The translations under genes and the position numbers were made by a program. From assembly GCA_002422425.1 (NCBI GenBank), contig DIVG01000080.1, positions 1 to 52,072 on the forward strand: a stretch of DNA of 52,072 nt. Direction: 5' to 3'. The notes below the pieces were generated by a model that was given only the letters and a program-made list of their open reading frames with translations, was not told where the DNA came from and made no database searches. The first letter of the stretch is position 1; the number at the start of each line of letters is the position of its first letter. This DNA is from Akkermansiaceae bacterium UBA6138 (GTDB lineage Bacteria > Verrucomicrobiota > Verrucomicrobiia > Verrucomicrobiales > DEV007). Shown piece by piece: positions 1 through 6,947 of the stretch.

Positions 1-815
1 AGCTTTTTGAGATTGGTATCTGCCAGCAACGTCCGCATCTGGGTGATGGCAATTTCGTTGAGCTTGAGGAGGCGGTCCGGAGCCGGGAGTCCCTGGCGGA
101 TGAGGACGGAGTTGAGGCTTTCGAGATTGGTGAGGACGACGAGTTGCTCCAGCGGGGCGTGGTCACGGAGGTTGCCCTCGGCGTCGGGGTGGGCGTCGCG
201 CCATTGTTTCGCGGTTTGGCCGAAGAGGGCGACATTGAGCAGGTCAGCCTCGCTGGCGTAGGTGATGGCGGCCTGGGTCTTGGTGATGGACGGAGGGATG
301 AGCGTCTCCTTGATGGCATCGGTGTGGATGCGGTAGTTGATCTTGGCGAGGGTGCGCTGGAGGTTCCAATCCAGCTTGAGGCGGTCGTTCTCCTCATCCT
401 TGAGGCGGCGGAACTCTTTCACCAGATAAATTTTGAATTCCGGGCTGACCCACATTCCGAATTCAAAGGCGATGTCAGGATGGGCGAATGTGCCGCCATA
501 GCGTCCCGCAGTTGCCCTTAGCCCAATGGCGTTGGTTTTTTCGACCCATTCCTTGACGCTGATCTTGTAGCTGTTCAGTCCGGCCTGACTTTTAATTATG
601 GCGAATTCGCCATAATTAAAATTGGGATTGAAGACGGTCTCCCAGATGCCGAGGAACTCCACCGTGTTCCTATTCCGGAGCCAATCAGCGATGAAAAAGT
701 CCCCGTCCTTGGCACGAAGCATATCTGTGAGGGAGATGTAATCGCCTTCCTTGGCGGCGAGAACTGTAACGCTGGTTCCCTTCACTTCGATGGTGGATGT
801 TTTGGCTTTGCTCAT
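1..815 (-). CDS. KilA-N domain protein of a type I R-M locus (C-terminus off window)
   Basis: The minus strand is open from an ATG at 815 to the left edge, giving 271 complete codons without a stop. Residues about 25-140 form a KilA-N DNA-binding domain, with the recognisable segments YISLTDMLR, WLRNRNTVEFLGIWE, QAGLNSY, AGRYGGTFAH and IAFEFGMWVSPEF. The rest, including INYRIHTDAIKE and LFGQTAKQWRD, matches the conserved C-terminal half of the full-length family often found between hsd genes (family knowledge). Its role there is not established; regulation or DNA binding is plausible. Codons 66-75 lie on a perfect 32 bp palindrome (590-621), and the DNA just upstream of the start holds variants of the same segment. 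It follows hsdR on the same strand after 157 bp. hsdM and hsdS, not seen, are expected to the left. Confidence 0.9.
   Translation of the reverse strand, partial: MSKAKTSTIEVKGTSVTVLAAKEGDYISLTDMLRAKDGDFFIADWLRNRNTVEFLGIWETVFNPNFNYGEFAIIKSQAGLNSYKISVKEWVEKTNAIGLRATAGRYGGTFAHPDIAFEFGMWVSPEFKIYLVKEFRRLKDEENDRLKLDWNLQRTLAKINYRIHTDAIKETLIPPSITKTQAAITYASEADLLNVALFGQTAKQWRDAHPDAEGNLRDHAPLEQLVVLTNLESLNSVLIRQGLPAPDRLLKLNEIAITQMRTLLADTNLKK
590..621. repeat. perfect 32 bp palindrome inside the KilA-N gene
   Basis: A perfect inverted repeat centred on GAATTC, with 14 nt arms around an AATT core. It lies wholly inside the KilA-N reading frame and encodes residues 66-75, with NYGEFAII at its centre. The centre GAATTC is in codon phase (Glu-Phe). 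Because it is palindromic, both strands give the same peptide. Palindromes built on the same core occur in the array at 841-959. Confidence 0.9.
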
Positions 816-840
816 GGCTGTGTGCGAACTGCTGTGATGG

Positions 841-959
841 TTCTAATTCCATCGGATTCGATGGAATTAGAATTTGCAAAAGCCTGTAAACCTCTCGAAT
901 CCGAGAGGTTTAATCCCGTCGAATTCGACGGGGTTAAATGTGGCGACTTCGCCATAGTT
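841..959. repeat. hairpin array between hsdR and the KilA-N gene; 24 bp units resembling a KilA-N segment
   Basis: Four inverted repeats fill most of the 157 bp gap: 841-872 (14 nt arms), 888-911 (10 nt arms), 909-938 (13 nt arms with one G-T pair) and about 936-959 (a weaker stem). All have a GAATTC-like core flanked by CG. The last three cores (897-902, 921-926, 945-950) lie exactly 24 bp apart. In the KilA-N sense and core-in-phase, the 24 bp units read NSIESDGI (845-868), KPLGFERF (888-911), NPVEFDGI (912-935) and NYGEVATF (936-959). The gene itself has NYGEFAII at this position. The last unit matches the gene segment at 20 of 24 bases. I see no start codon or ribosome site for a separate gene. 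Confidence 0.85.
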
Positions 960-971
960 GGAACGGGGCGT

Positions 972-3900
972 TTACTGCTCATACGCACTAAGTCCCGAGA
1001 TGTCGAGGCCCCCGGCGCGTTTGGTGAGGAGGGGATGCAGGTCGGCCATGAGGGAGAGTTCGGCCTCAGTCCGCGCTTTCCACCCAAGGTCGAGCGGTGC
1101 CATCAGATCGCTCAAGTGCTCGCCATCAAAGATCATGCGTTGCAGGATCCCGTCCACAAAGCCTTGCAGCTCGCCCGTCGCAAGCCCATGCCGGGCGGCG
1201 ATACCGGCAAGTTCGGCGGCGTCTTTCCCGGCCTTGAAGCGGGTGTAGCCCGCTCGAATCGCCGCTTCGTCGAGTCCCTCGCCGACTTTCAGCGTGCCGA
1301 TGTATTCGGCGATGTCGTCGCGCTCGTTCATGAACTTCGCATCGGACTGGATGAGGCCGACGAGCTGCTCGCGGCTCATCTTCTGCTTGCCCGGCCCCTG
1401 TTGGGAGAAGCGGGAGATCAGGCCCATGATGTAGTCGTAATCAATCACGGCCGAGGCGAAGAGCACAAACTCGAAGTCGAGCTGATCAACGGGATCGCCG
1501 GTGTCGGGCTGGCCATCGTTGCCGGGTTTGCCCTGCTGGGCCTTCAGCCGCTGGGCGGTCTCGAGATACTGGCCGCGGAAGCCGCGCAGGTTTTCCTCGG
1601 GCAGGATCGTCGCGATGGCGGCGGCGTCCTCGCCGGTGAGGTCGGTGTACTGGTCGAGCTGGGTTTTGAGGCGCTGCACTTCCTTGAAGTGATTGATGAA
1701 GGCGGCGCGGGCGGCGTCGCCCTTGAGATTCGGTACGGACTCGGGGGCGGTGGCGAGACCCTGGGACTTCATGAAGCTGTCGAGCGTCCGCACCGCTTCT
1801 TCGAGTTTCTTGATCACGACGGGGGCTTTGTCCACGAGCCAGATTTCGCGGGCCTGTGGGCCGGTCTTTTCGCCGGAGAAGAGGGCGATGGCGGCATCGA
1901 CGGCGTCCTGCTGCTGGCGGAAGTCGAGGATGTTCCCATAGGGTTTCGTGCCGTTCAAGACCCTGTTGGTGCGCGAGAAGGCCTGGATGAGGCCGTGGTG
2001 CTTCAGGTTCTTGTCGACGTAGAGGGTGTTCAGGTACTTGGAATCGAAGCCGGTGAGGAGCATGTCCACGACGATGGTGATGTCGATCTTCTGCGCGGCG
2101 GGGTAGTCGGCGTTCGGCCACTGCTGGTCTTTGATGCGCTTCTGCACATCCTGGTAATAGAGATCGAACTCGCTGATGCGGTGATTCGTGCCGTAACGGG
2201 TGTTGTAGTCAACGAGGATGGCGCGGAGGGCGTCCTTTTTCTTGTCGGGCTCGACTTCGTTGTCGGCCTGCTCCTGCGGCAGGTCTTCCTGGATCTGCCT
2301 CACGTCGGGATCGCCCTCGGCGGGCGGGGAGAAGACGCAGGCGATGTTTAGAGGTTTGAAGTCCGGATCAGCGGCGGCCTTCTCGACCTGCATCGTCGCA
2401 AAGAGGCTGTGGTACTCGATAGCGTCGTTGATGGACGAGGTGGCGAGGATGGCATTAAAGCGGCGTCCGCCGGTGGCGGCGTCGTGCTTGCTGAGGATGG
2501 CGTCGATGACGGCGCGCTTCGGCACAGTGGCGGGAGCTTCCAGCTCCCTTGTTTTTCGAACCTTGGAGCTGGGAGCTCCAGCCACTTTCTTGTCGGATTT
2601 GTCAGTGCCAGGATTCTCCCTGATATAACGGCGAATCGCCTCCATTGCGCTCTCATGGCGCACGATATGGTCGTAGGACTCGTGCTGCCAAAGCTGGCCA
2701 GTCCTCCCCAAGCGCTGGTTGATTTGGTTGGCGGTGAATGATTTCCAGGAGTGCAGAATGTCCATCAATCGCTGGCGGGCCATCGGCTTGACCAAAACGT
2801 GGACGTGGTTGGGCATGATCACATATTCATCGAGTTCATAGCGTTGACCTTCGAAGTGACGGAGAGCTCCATCGACGATCCCGGCAATCGCCGGATCGCG
2901 TAGCACACACGAGCCACTTCCCGCATTCAGGAGTTCTTCGTAGCGGCCGGAGAAGAGGCGGTGATACTCGGCGATTTCCTCCGGGGTGAGGTGATTGATG
3001 TCGTGGACTTGTCTCCAATGATCGCGTTCTTGTTTGATTTTTTCGACTACCGCTTGAGGCAAAGCATCGGCGAGTCGGAAGGTGACAAAATACCAAACTG
3101 AGCCCTGTTCCCAATGGGGAAGATCGCCGCCGGTGCGGATATCGATCTCGGTGGATGGATCGAAGTATTCCCAAGTAGCGGGAACATCTTGCTCCTTTGG
3201 TTTCGAAGCCTTGGAGCTGGAAGCTCCAGCCACTTTGAAGTAATCGATGTGAAACCGCAGCACGTTCCCGTCCTCGATCGCGTGGGTGATGGTGTAGGCG
3301 TGGAGCCGCTTCTGGAAGAGGTCCTCGGTCGTCTTCATGGAGGCCTGCTCGGCCTCGATCTTCTGTGCGGCGGCGTTTTCCTCGAAGATGGGGGTGCCGG
3401 TGAAACCGAAGAGCTGCGCCCGGGGGAAAAACTCTTTGATGGCCTTGTGGTTCTCTCCGAACTGCGAGCGGTGGCACTCGTCGAAGATGAAGGCGATGCG
3501 TTTTTCGCTCAGCGGCGCGAGCAGCTCCTTGTAGGTGGGCTGGTCGTTCTTTTTCCGCTGCTTGTTGCGCTTGCTGGTCTCGTCCAGCGCGAGGCCGAGC
3601 TTCTGGATCGTGGTGACGATGACCTTGTCGGCGTAGTCCTCGGAAAGGAGACGGCGCACGAGGGCGGCGGTGTTGGTGTTTTCCTCGACGCAGCCTTCCT
3701 GGAAGCGGTTGAACTCCTCGCGGGTCTGGCGGTCGAGGTCCTTGCGGTCGACGACAAAGAGGCATTTCTCAATGTCGGGGTTGTCCTTCAGCAGGGTCGA
3801 GGCCTTGAAAGAGGTGAGGGTCTTGCCGCTGCCGGTGGTGTGCCAGATGAAACCGTTGCCGCTGTTTTCGTGGATGCAGGTGACGAGGTGCTTCACCGCA

Positions 3901-4709
3901 TAGACCTGATAGGGCCGCATCATCAGCAGCTTTTGCTCGCTGGCGATCAGCACCATGTAGCGGCTGATGGTGGTGCCAAGGGTGCATTTCACGAGGAAGG
4001 TCGCGGCGAAATCGTCGAGATGGGTGATCTTCTTGTTCGCCTCGTCGGCGAACTGGTAGATGGGCAGGAAACGCTCGTCGGCATTGAAGGCGAAGTGGCG
4101 GGTGTTGTTATTCGCGAAGTAGTAGGTGCTGTCGCGATTGCTGACGATGAAGAGCTGGAGGAAGCAGAGGAGCGTCTTCGAGTAGCCGTTGCCGGGGTCG
4201 TTCTTGTAATCGACGATCTGCTCCATCGCCCGGCGCGGCTGGATGCCGAGGGTCTTCAGCTCGATCTGGGTGACGGGCACGCCATTGATGAGGAGGAGCA
4301 CGTCGTAGCGGTGATGGCTGTAGTCGGTGTTGATGCGGAGCTGATTGACGACCTCGTAGGTGTTTTTGCACCAGTCGCGAATGTTGACGAGGGTGTAATT
4401 CAGCGGCGTGCCGTCGTCGCGGGAGAAAGAGTTGATCTGGCGCAGGGTCTTCGCCGCCGCGTAGACATCGGGCGTGACGATCTCGTCGAGGAGCCGGGCG
4501 AACTCGCCGTCGGTGAGGTGGACACGGTTCAACGCCTCGAACTTTTCGCGGAAGTTCGCTTCCAAGGCCGCCCGGTCGCGGATGTCGGGGCGGATGATGT
4601 ATTTGAGGCCGGCAAGTCTTTCGATTAGGTTACTCTCAAGGTCCACTTCGCGAACGACCGAACGTTTGGGTTCCGGTGACGCGTCGTAGGTGAATTGAGA
4701 GGCAGTCAT
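972..4709 (-). CDS. hsdR: type I restriction enzyme R subunit with an in-frame RAYT insertion
   Basis: ATP-dependent translocase and nuclease subunit of a type I R-M system, 1245 aa. The N-terminal nuclease shows D136 and E150-x-K152 (the ELK motif). Motor motifs are Walker A TTGSGKT (291-297), DECH (410-413), FTGTP (436-440), and LLTGFDS (884-890) with QAFSRTNR (909-916) near the second RecA lobe. Typical relatives are about 1000-1100 aa. The excess is residues 493-728, an inserted REP-associated transposase lying between the two motor lobes just after the sequence LRFHIDY. Removing one 648 bp repeat unit gives 1029 aa; removing everything gives 1009 aa. The ATG at 4709 directly follows a TGA, with no strong ribosome site. 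Whether the fused protein still cuts DNA cannot be told; every visible HsdR motif is intact. Confidence 0.93.
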   Translation of the reverse strand: MTASQFTYDASPEPKRSVVREVDLESNLIERLAGLKYIIRPDIRDRAALEANFREKFEALNRVHLTDGEFARLLDEIVTPDVYAAAKTLRQINSFSRDDGTPLNYTLVNIRDWCKNTYEVVNQLRINTDYSHHRYDVLLLINGVPVTQIELKTLGIQPRRAMEQIVDYKNDPGNGYSKTLLCFLQLFIVSNRDSTYYFANNNTRHFAFNADERFLPIYQFADEANKKITHLDDFAATFLVKCTLGTTISRYMVLIASEQKLLMMRPYQVYAVKHLVTCIHENSGNGFIWHTTGSGKTLTSFKASTLLKDNPDIEKCLFVVDRKDLDRQTREEFNRFQEGCVEENTNTAALVRRLLSEDYADKVIVTTIQKLGLALDETSKRNKQRKKNDQPTYKELLAPLSEKRIAFIFDECHRSQFGENHKAIKEFFPRAQLFGFTGTPIFEENAAAQKIEAEQASMKTTEDLFQKRLHAYTITHAIEDGNVLRFHIDYFKVAGASSSKASKPKEQDVPATWEYFDPSTEIDIRTGGDLPHWEQGSVWYFVTFRLADALPQAVVEKIKQERDHWRQVHDINHLTPEEIAEYHRLFSGRYEELLNAGSGSCVLRDPAIAGIVDGALRHFEGQRYELDEYVIMPNHVHVLVKPMARQRLMDILHSWKSFTANQINQRLGRTGQLWQHESYDHIVRHESAMEAIRRYIRENPGTDKSDKKVAGAPSSKVRKTRELEAPATVPKRAVIDAILSKHDAATGGRRFNAILATSSINDAIEYHSLFATMQVEKAAADPDFKPLNIACVFSPPAEGDPDVRQIQEDLPQEQADNEVEPDKKKDALRAILVDYNTRYGTNHRISEFDLYYQDVQKRIKDQQWPNADYPAAQKIDITIVVDMLLTGFDSKYLNTLYVDKNLKHHGLIQAFSRTNRVLNGTKPYGNILDFRQQQDAVDAAIALFSGEKTGPQAREIWLVDKAPVVIKKLEEAVRTLDSFMKSQGLATAPESVPNLKGDAARAAFINHFKEVQRLKTQLDQYTDLTGEDAAAIATILPEENLRGFRGQYLETAQRLKAQQGKPGNDGQPDTGDPVDQLDFEFVLFASAVIDYDYIMGLISRFSQQGPGKQKMSREQLVGLIQSDAKFMNERDDIAEYIGTLKVGEGLDEAAIRAGYTRFKAGKDAAELAGIAARHGLATGELQGFVDGILQRMIFDGEHLSDLMAPLDLGWKARTEAELSLMADLHPLLTKRAGGLDISGLSAYEQ
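2526..2585 (-). repeat. REP pair (BIME-like), downstream copy
   Basis: A 60 bp unit encoding HsdR residues 709-728. It has two well-preserved inverted REPs: a GGGAGCT...AGCTCCC-type hairpin (2532-2548) and a TGGAGCT...AGCTCCA-type hairpin (about 2564-2580). A linker with TTCGAA separates them. It is a direct repeat, in phase, of the unit at 3174-3233. I saw no further copies elsewhere in the window by eye. Confidence 0.85.
3174..3233 (-). repeat. REP pair (BIME-like), upstream copy
   Basis: A 60 bp unit encoding HsdR residues 493-512. It begins with a REP whose stem TGGAGCT/AGCTCCA pairs around a GGA or TCC loop (3212-3228). A TTCGAA-type linker and a degraded inverted REP follow. It aligns across its whole length with the unit at 2526-2585. 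The peptides start VAGASSSK here and VAGAPSSK there, and both end in PAT. Confidence 0.85.
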
Positions 4710-4779
4710 TCAGAGATTTCGCCTGGGCGGAAAACTGGGTCCTCGCTCATCATGCCCAATTTCTCCTGACATTCAACCG

Positions 4780-4944
4780 CTCAAAAGCATTCACCGCCCC
4801 CGCCCTCTCGCCGTCATTGTGCCAGTGGCTGCCCCTCTCGCATCCGAGGTCATCGGCAAGGAGCATCACGACATTGGGTCGATCCACCGCGCGCACGGAG
4901 AGGGAGAACAGGACCGCGAAAGCGGCAATGAGGAGCGATTTCAT
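4780..4944 (-). pseudogene. truncated sulfatase N-terminus
   Basis: From an ATG at 4944 the frame encodes a signal peptide (MKSLLIAAFAVLFSLSVRA) followed by RPNVVMLLADDLG, the hallmark start of type I sulfatases. Homology stops at once. The frame runs on as unrelated sequence to a stop at about 4750, and no other frame continues the family, so only about 35 residues remain. It lies directly upstream of hsdR on the same strand. This suggests that the R-M island, or a deletion with it, removed the rest of the gene. The true right boundary of the island is probably near 4780. Confidence 0.7.
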
Positions 4945-5060
4945 GAAAGGGAGCATGGGGAAACGGGACCGGTTTGTCCACCCCCCCTTCTCGAACTTCA
5001 ACATTAGGGTCGGGTTTCACCCCATAGCGAAATGCACGGTTTTGCGGCAGCCTGAAGACT

Positions 5061-5393
5061 ATGAAAACCATCCTGACGACCTCCGCCGCTCTTACGATTC
5101 TCCCCTTCTGCCTGGTCATCCTTCCCTTCCTCCTCCTCGCGAGCTGTGACCAGCAGAAGGCGGAGATCGATGCCAACAAGGACGCCACTGTCGACATGCT
5201 CGACGAACAGAAAGACGCCGTCGACAACGCCGCCGAGCGGGCCAAAGAACGCACCGAGGTGAATGCCGAGATCGACAAGGCGAATATTGAGGCCGGGAAA
5301 GAGATCGCCAAAGCCCAGCTCGAAGCCGACAAAGTGAAAGCGGAGGCCGAAGCCGAAGCCGCCAAAGCACGCATCGATGCGGTAAAAGAGTAA
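5061..5393 (+). CDS. small coiled-coil lipoprotein
   Basis: A 110 aa protein with an N-terminal hydrophobic stretch ending in a lipobox, LLLASC, giving a lipidated Cys at about residue 29. The mature part (DQQKAEID onward) is almost entirely charged and Ala-rich with regular heptad-like spacing (KAEAEAEAAKARIDAVKE), so it is predicted to be one long helix or coiled coil. It resembles small outer-membrane lipoproteins of the Lpp type in design, but I cannot assign it to a family. It stands alone between the sulfatase fragment (minus) and rpmF (plus). Confidence 0.75.
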   Translation: MKTILTTSAALTILPFCLVILPFLLLASCDQQKAEIDANKDATVDMLDEQKDAVDNAAERAKERTEVNAEIDKANIEAGKEIAKAQLEADKVKAEAEAEAAKARIDAVKE

Positions 5394-5419
5394 TCGACGA
5401 TCCCCTCCGGACCGGATCC

Positions 5420-5445
5420 TTAACCCGCATTTAACGGCGGGTTAA
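5420..5445 (+). terminator. inverted repeat after the lipoprotein gene, possible terminator
   Basis: Arms TTAACCCGC and GCGGGTTAA (9 bp, perfect) with an 8 nt loop, 27 bp after the lipoprotein stop. It is followed by AAAACG and not a T run, so intrinsic termination is uncertain. Confidence 0.4.
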
Positions 5446-5533
5446 AACGCCGTGATTTTCCACTTTCCGTTCCAATGACGGAGGTGAATTACGGAGAATT
5501 TAAGATTTCTCAAGGTTCGGGGTCATTCACTCG

Positions 5534-5562
5534 TTGACATCACGTGCATTTCCGTTTAAGTG
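5534..5562 (+). promoter_or_regulatory. candidate sigma70-type promoter for rpmF
   Basis: TTGACA at 5534-5539, then a 17 nt spacer and TAAGTG at 5557-5562. Transcription would start about 20 nt before the rpmF ATG. The -35 is a perfect consensus match; the -10 is weak. Confidence 0.4.
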
Positions 5563-5589
5563 CGCGCTCCACAAAACTCTCAGCTCGCT

Positions 5590-5772
5590 ATGGCAGTCCC
5601 AAAACGCAGAACCTCCAAGATGAAAAAGCGCCTCCGTCGCGCAGGCCAGAAATGGCGTGCCCGGAAGCTCAATGTGTGCTCCGAGTGCGGTAGTGCCGCC
5701 CCCTCACACATCGCATGCCCCAGCTGCGGTTACTACAAAGGCCGCCAGGTCCTCAAGGTCGACGAACTCTGA
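5590..5772 (+). CDS. rpmF: 50S ribosomal protein L32
   Basis: A 60 aa protein of the large ribosomal subunit. It starts MAVPKRRTSKMKKRLRRAG, the conserved bL32 N-terminus. It carries a zinc-ribbon pair of CxxC motifs, CSEC (residues 37-40) and CPSC (50-53). The frame is open upstream to 5560, but the conserved N-terminus fixes the ATG at 5590. It heads the rpmF-plsX-fabH cluster found in many bacteria, which links ribosome and membrane lipid synthesis, although a terminator separates it from plsX. Confidence 0.97.
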   Translation: MAVPKRRTSKMKKRLRRAGQKWRARKLNVCSECGSAAPSHIACPSCGYYKGRQVLKVDEL

Positions 5773-5807
5773 GACCCTGCTCTTTTAGATCCCCTTTTAA
5801 ACGGTCC

Positions 5808-5833
5808 AAAGTCACCTCCCGCGAGGTGACTTT
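5808..5833 (+). terminator. intrinsic terminator after rpmF
   Basis: A perfect 11 bp stem, AAAGTCACCTC with GAGGTGACTTT, and a 4 nt loop (CCGC), followed by GTTCTTTTC. It lies between rpmF and plsX, so the two may be partly uncoupled or joined by read-through. Confidence 0.8.
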
Positions 5834-5893
5834 GTTCTTTTCGGGGTTGCATGTTGCAGTGGCTTGATCCTAGATAGCGGCTTATATCTCAAG

Positions 5894-6922
5894 ATGAGAA
5901 TCGCTCTGGATGTCATGGGAGGCGACAAGGCTCCCCAAGCAATAATGGCGGGCGCGGTCGAGGCACTCGAGGCCTTCGGCGGCGACCTGCAAAAGCTGTA
6001 TCTCGTGGGCGACGAACAGGCGATTAAGGAGGAGCTGAAACATCTCTCCTACGCCCACGGCAAGATCGAGATCGTCCATGCGTCCGAGGTTGTAACGATG
6101 CATGACTCGGCCGTGAAATCGGTCAGGCAGAAAAAGGATTCCTCCATCAGCGTCGCGGCGGATCTCGTCAAGCGCGGCGACTGTGATGCCGTCGTCAGCG
6201 CCGGCAATACCGGGGCCGCCGTCGCCGCCGCCACGATCAAATGGCGCCACATCCCCGGGGTGGAGCGCTCCGGGATCGCCTCGGCTCTTCCCAACGAAAA
6301 CGGCCCGTGCAATATCATGGACGCCGGAGCCAACGTCGACGCGAAGCCGACCCACCTGCTCGGTTATGCGATCATGGGCAGCGTCTATGCACGACACGTC
6401 CAGGGGAAAAAAAATCCCGTCGTCGGCCTGATGTCCGTCGGCGAAGAGGACTCGAAGGGCACGGACTTCACCCGCGAGGTCTTCGAACTGCTCAAGTCGA
6501 CGAACCTGAATTTTCGCGGCAACGTCGAGGGTCACGATCTCTTTGAAAGTAAGATCGACGTGGTCGTCTGCGACGGCTTTGTCGGCAATGTCATTTTGAA
6601 ATCCTGCGAGGCGACTGCCAAGGTCATGTTCAAGTGGCTGAAGCAGGACCTCATGGCCAACCCGATCCGGCAGATGGGCGCACTCATCGCCAAAGACGCC
6701 TTCAAGGCGACGAAGGAGCGGGGCAATTACGAGACCTACGGCGGCAGCCCGCTCCTCGGCGTGAACGGCGTCTGCATCATCGGTCACGGCTCCAGTTCGG
6801 CACGTGCCGTCCGCAATGCGATCCGCGTCGCGGCCGAGTCCGTGAAGCACCATGTCAATCCGCACATCGAGGAGGAAATGGCGCGCTACGCCGACCTCTT
6901 CCGCGGCGCCAGGTCGGAGTGA
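5894..6922 (+). CDS. plsX: phosphate acyltransferase PlsX
   Basis: Converts acyl-ACP and phosphate to acyl-phosphate for phosphatidic acid synthesis; peripheral membrane enzyme. 342 aa. The conserved start MRIALDVMGGDKAPQ sets the ATG at 5894; a TTG 30 bp upstream is in frame but would add a non-conserved tail. Family segments visible are AVVSAGNTGA, ANVDAKPTHLLGYAIMG, VVCDGFVGNV, and YGGSPLLGVNGVCIIGHGSS near the C-terminus. Length is normal. fabH starts 25 bp after its stop, the classic gene order, so co-transcription is likely. Confidence 0.97.
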   Translation: MRIALDVMGGDKAPQAIMAGAVEALEAFGGDLQKLYLVGDEQAIKEELKHLSYAHGKIEIVHASEVVTMHDSAVKSVRQKKDSSISVAADLVKRGDCDAVVSAGNTGAAVAAATIKWRHIPGVERSGIASALPNENGPCNIMDAGANVDAKPTHLLGYAIMGSVYARHVQGKKNPVVGLMSVGEEDSKGTDFTREVFELLKSTNLNFRGNVEGHDLFESKIDVVVCDGFVGNVILKSCEATAKVMFKWLKQDLMANPIRQMGALIAKDAFKATKERGNYETYGGSPLLGVNGVCIIGHGSSSARAVRNAIRVAAESVKHHVNPHIEEEMARYADLFRGARSE

Positions 6923-6947
6923 ACGCGCCATCCCCCTTTTCACCGTA

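Larger units (their letters stand above)
2526..3233 (-). mobile_element. REP-associated tyrosine transposase (RAYT, Y1/HUH) with flanking REP pairs, in frame in hsdR
   Basis: HsdR residues 513-708 (2586-3173) are a Y1/IS200-like transposase. Visible are LPHWEQGSVWYFVTFRLAD (529-547), SGSCVLRDP, the HUH motif MPNHVHVLV (632-640, with H635 and H637), ILHSWKSFTA, and LWQHESYDHIVR carrying the presumed nucleophile Tyr679. It is nearly full length for the family. No in-frame ATG precedes the HUH motif inside the insert; the only candidate start I found is the GTG at codon 493, so expression appears to depend on hsdR translation. A 60 bp REP pair lies on each side, in direct orientation and the same frame. 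The copies start 648 bp apart, which is 216 codons. No stop codon interrupts the element. Confidence 0.92.

Noticed and set aside
841..959. CRISPR array
   Set aside because: Units are palindromes without unique spacers between conserved repeats and there are no cas genes.
822..2351. Long plus-strand open frame opposite hsdR
   Set aside because: It is antisense to the motif-rich hsdR frame and shows no family; it is a high-GC shadow.
2526..3233. Intein in HsdR
   Set aside because: There is no splicing motif (no N-terminal Cys/Ser block A or C-terminal HN); the insert has RAYT motifs.
2526..3233. Type I R-M gene inactivated by the transposon
   Set aside because: The reading frame is open through both REP pairs and the RAYT; all HsdR motifs on both sides remain in frame.
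3114..4628. 504-codon plus-strand frame
   Set aside because: Opposite the N-terminal motor and nuclease of hsdR; no recognisable protein, only Val/Glu/Gly-rich antisense sequence.
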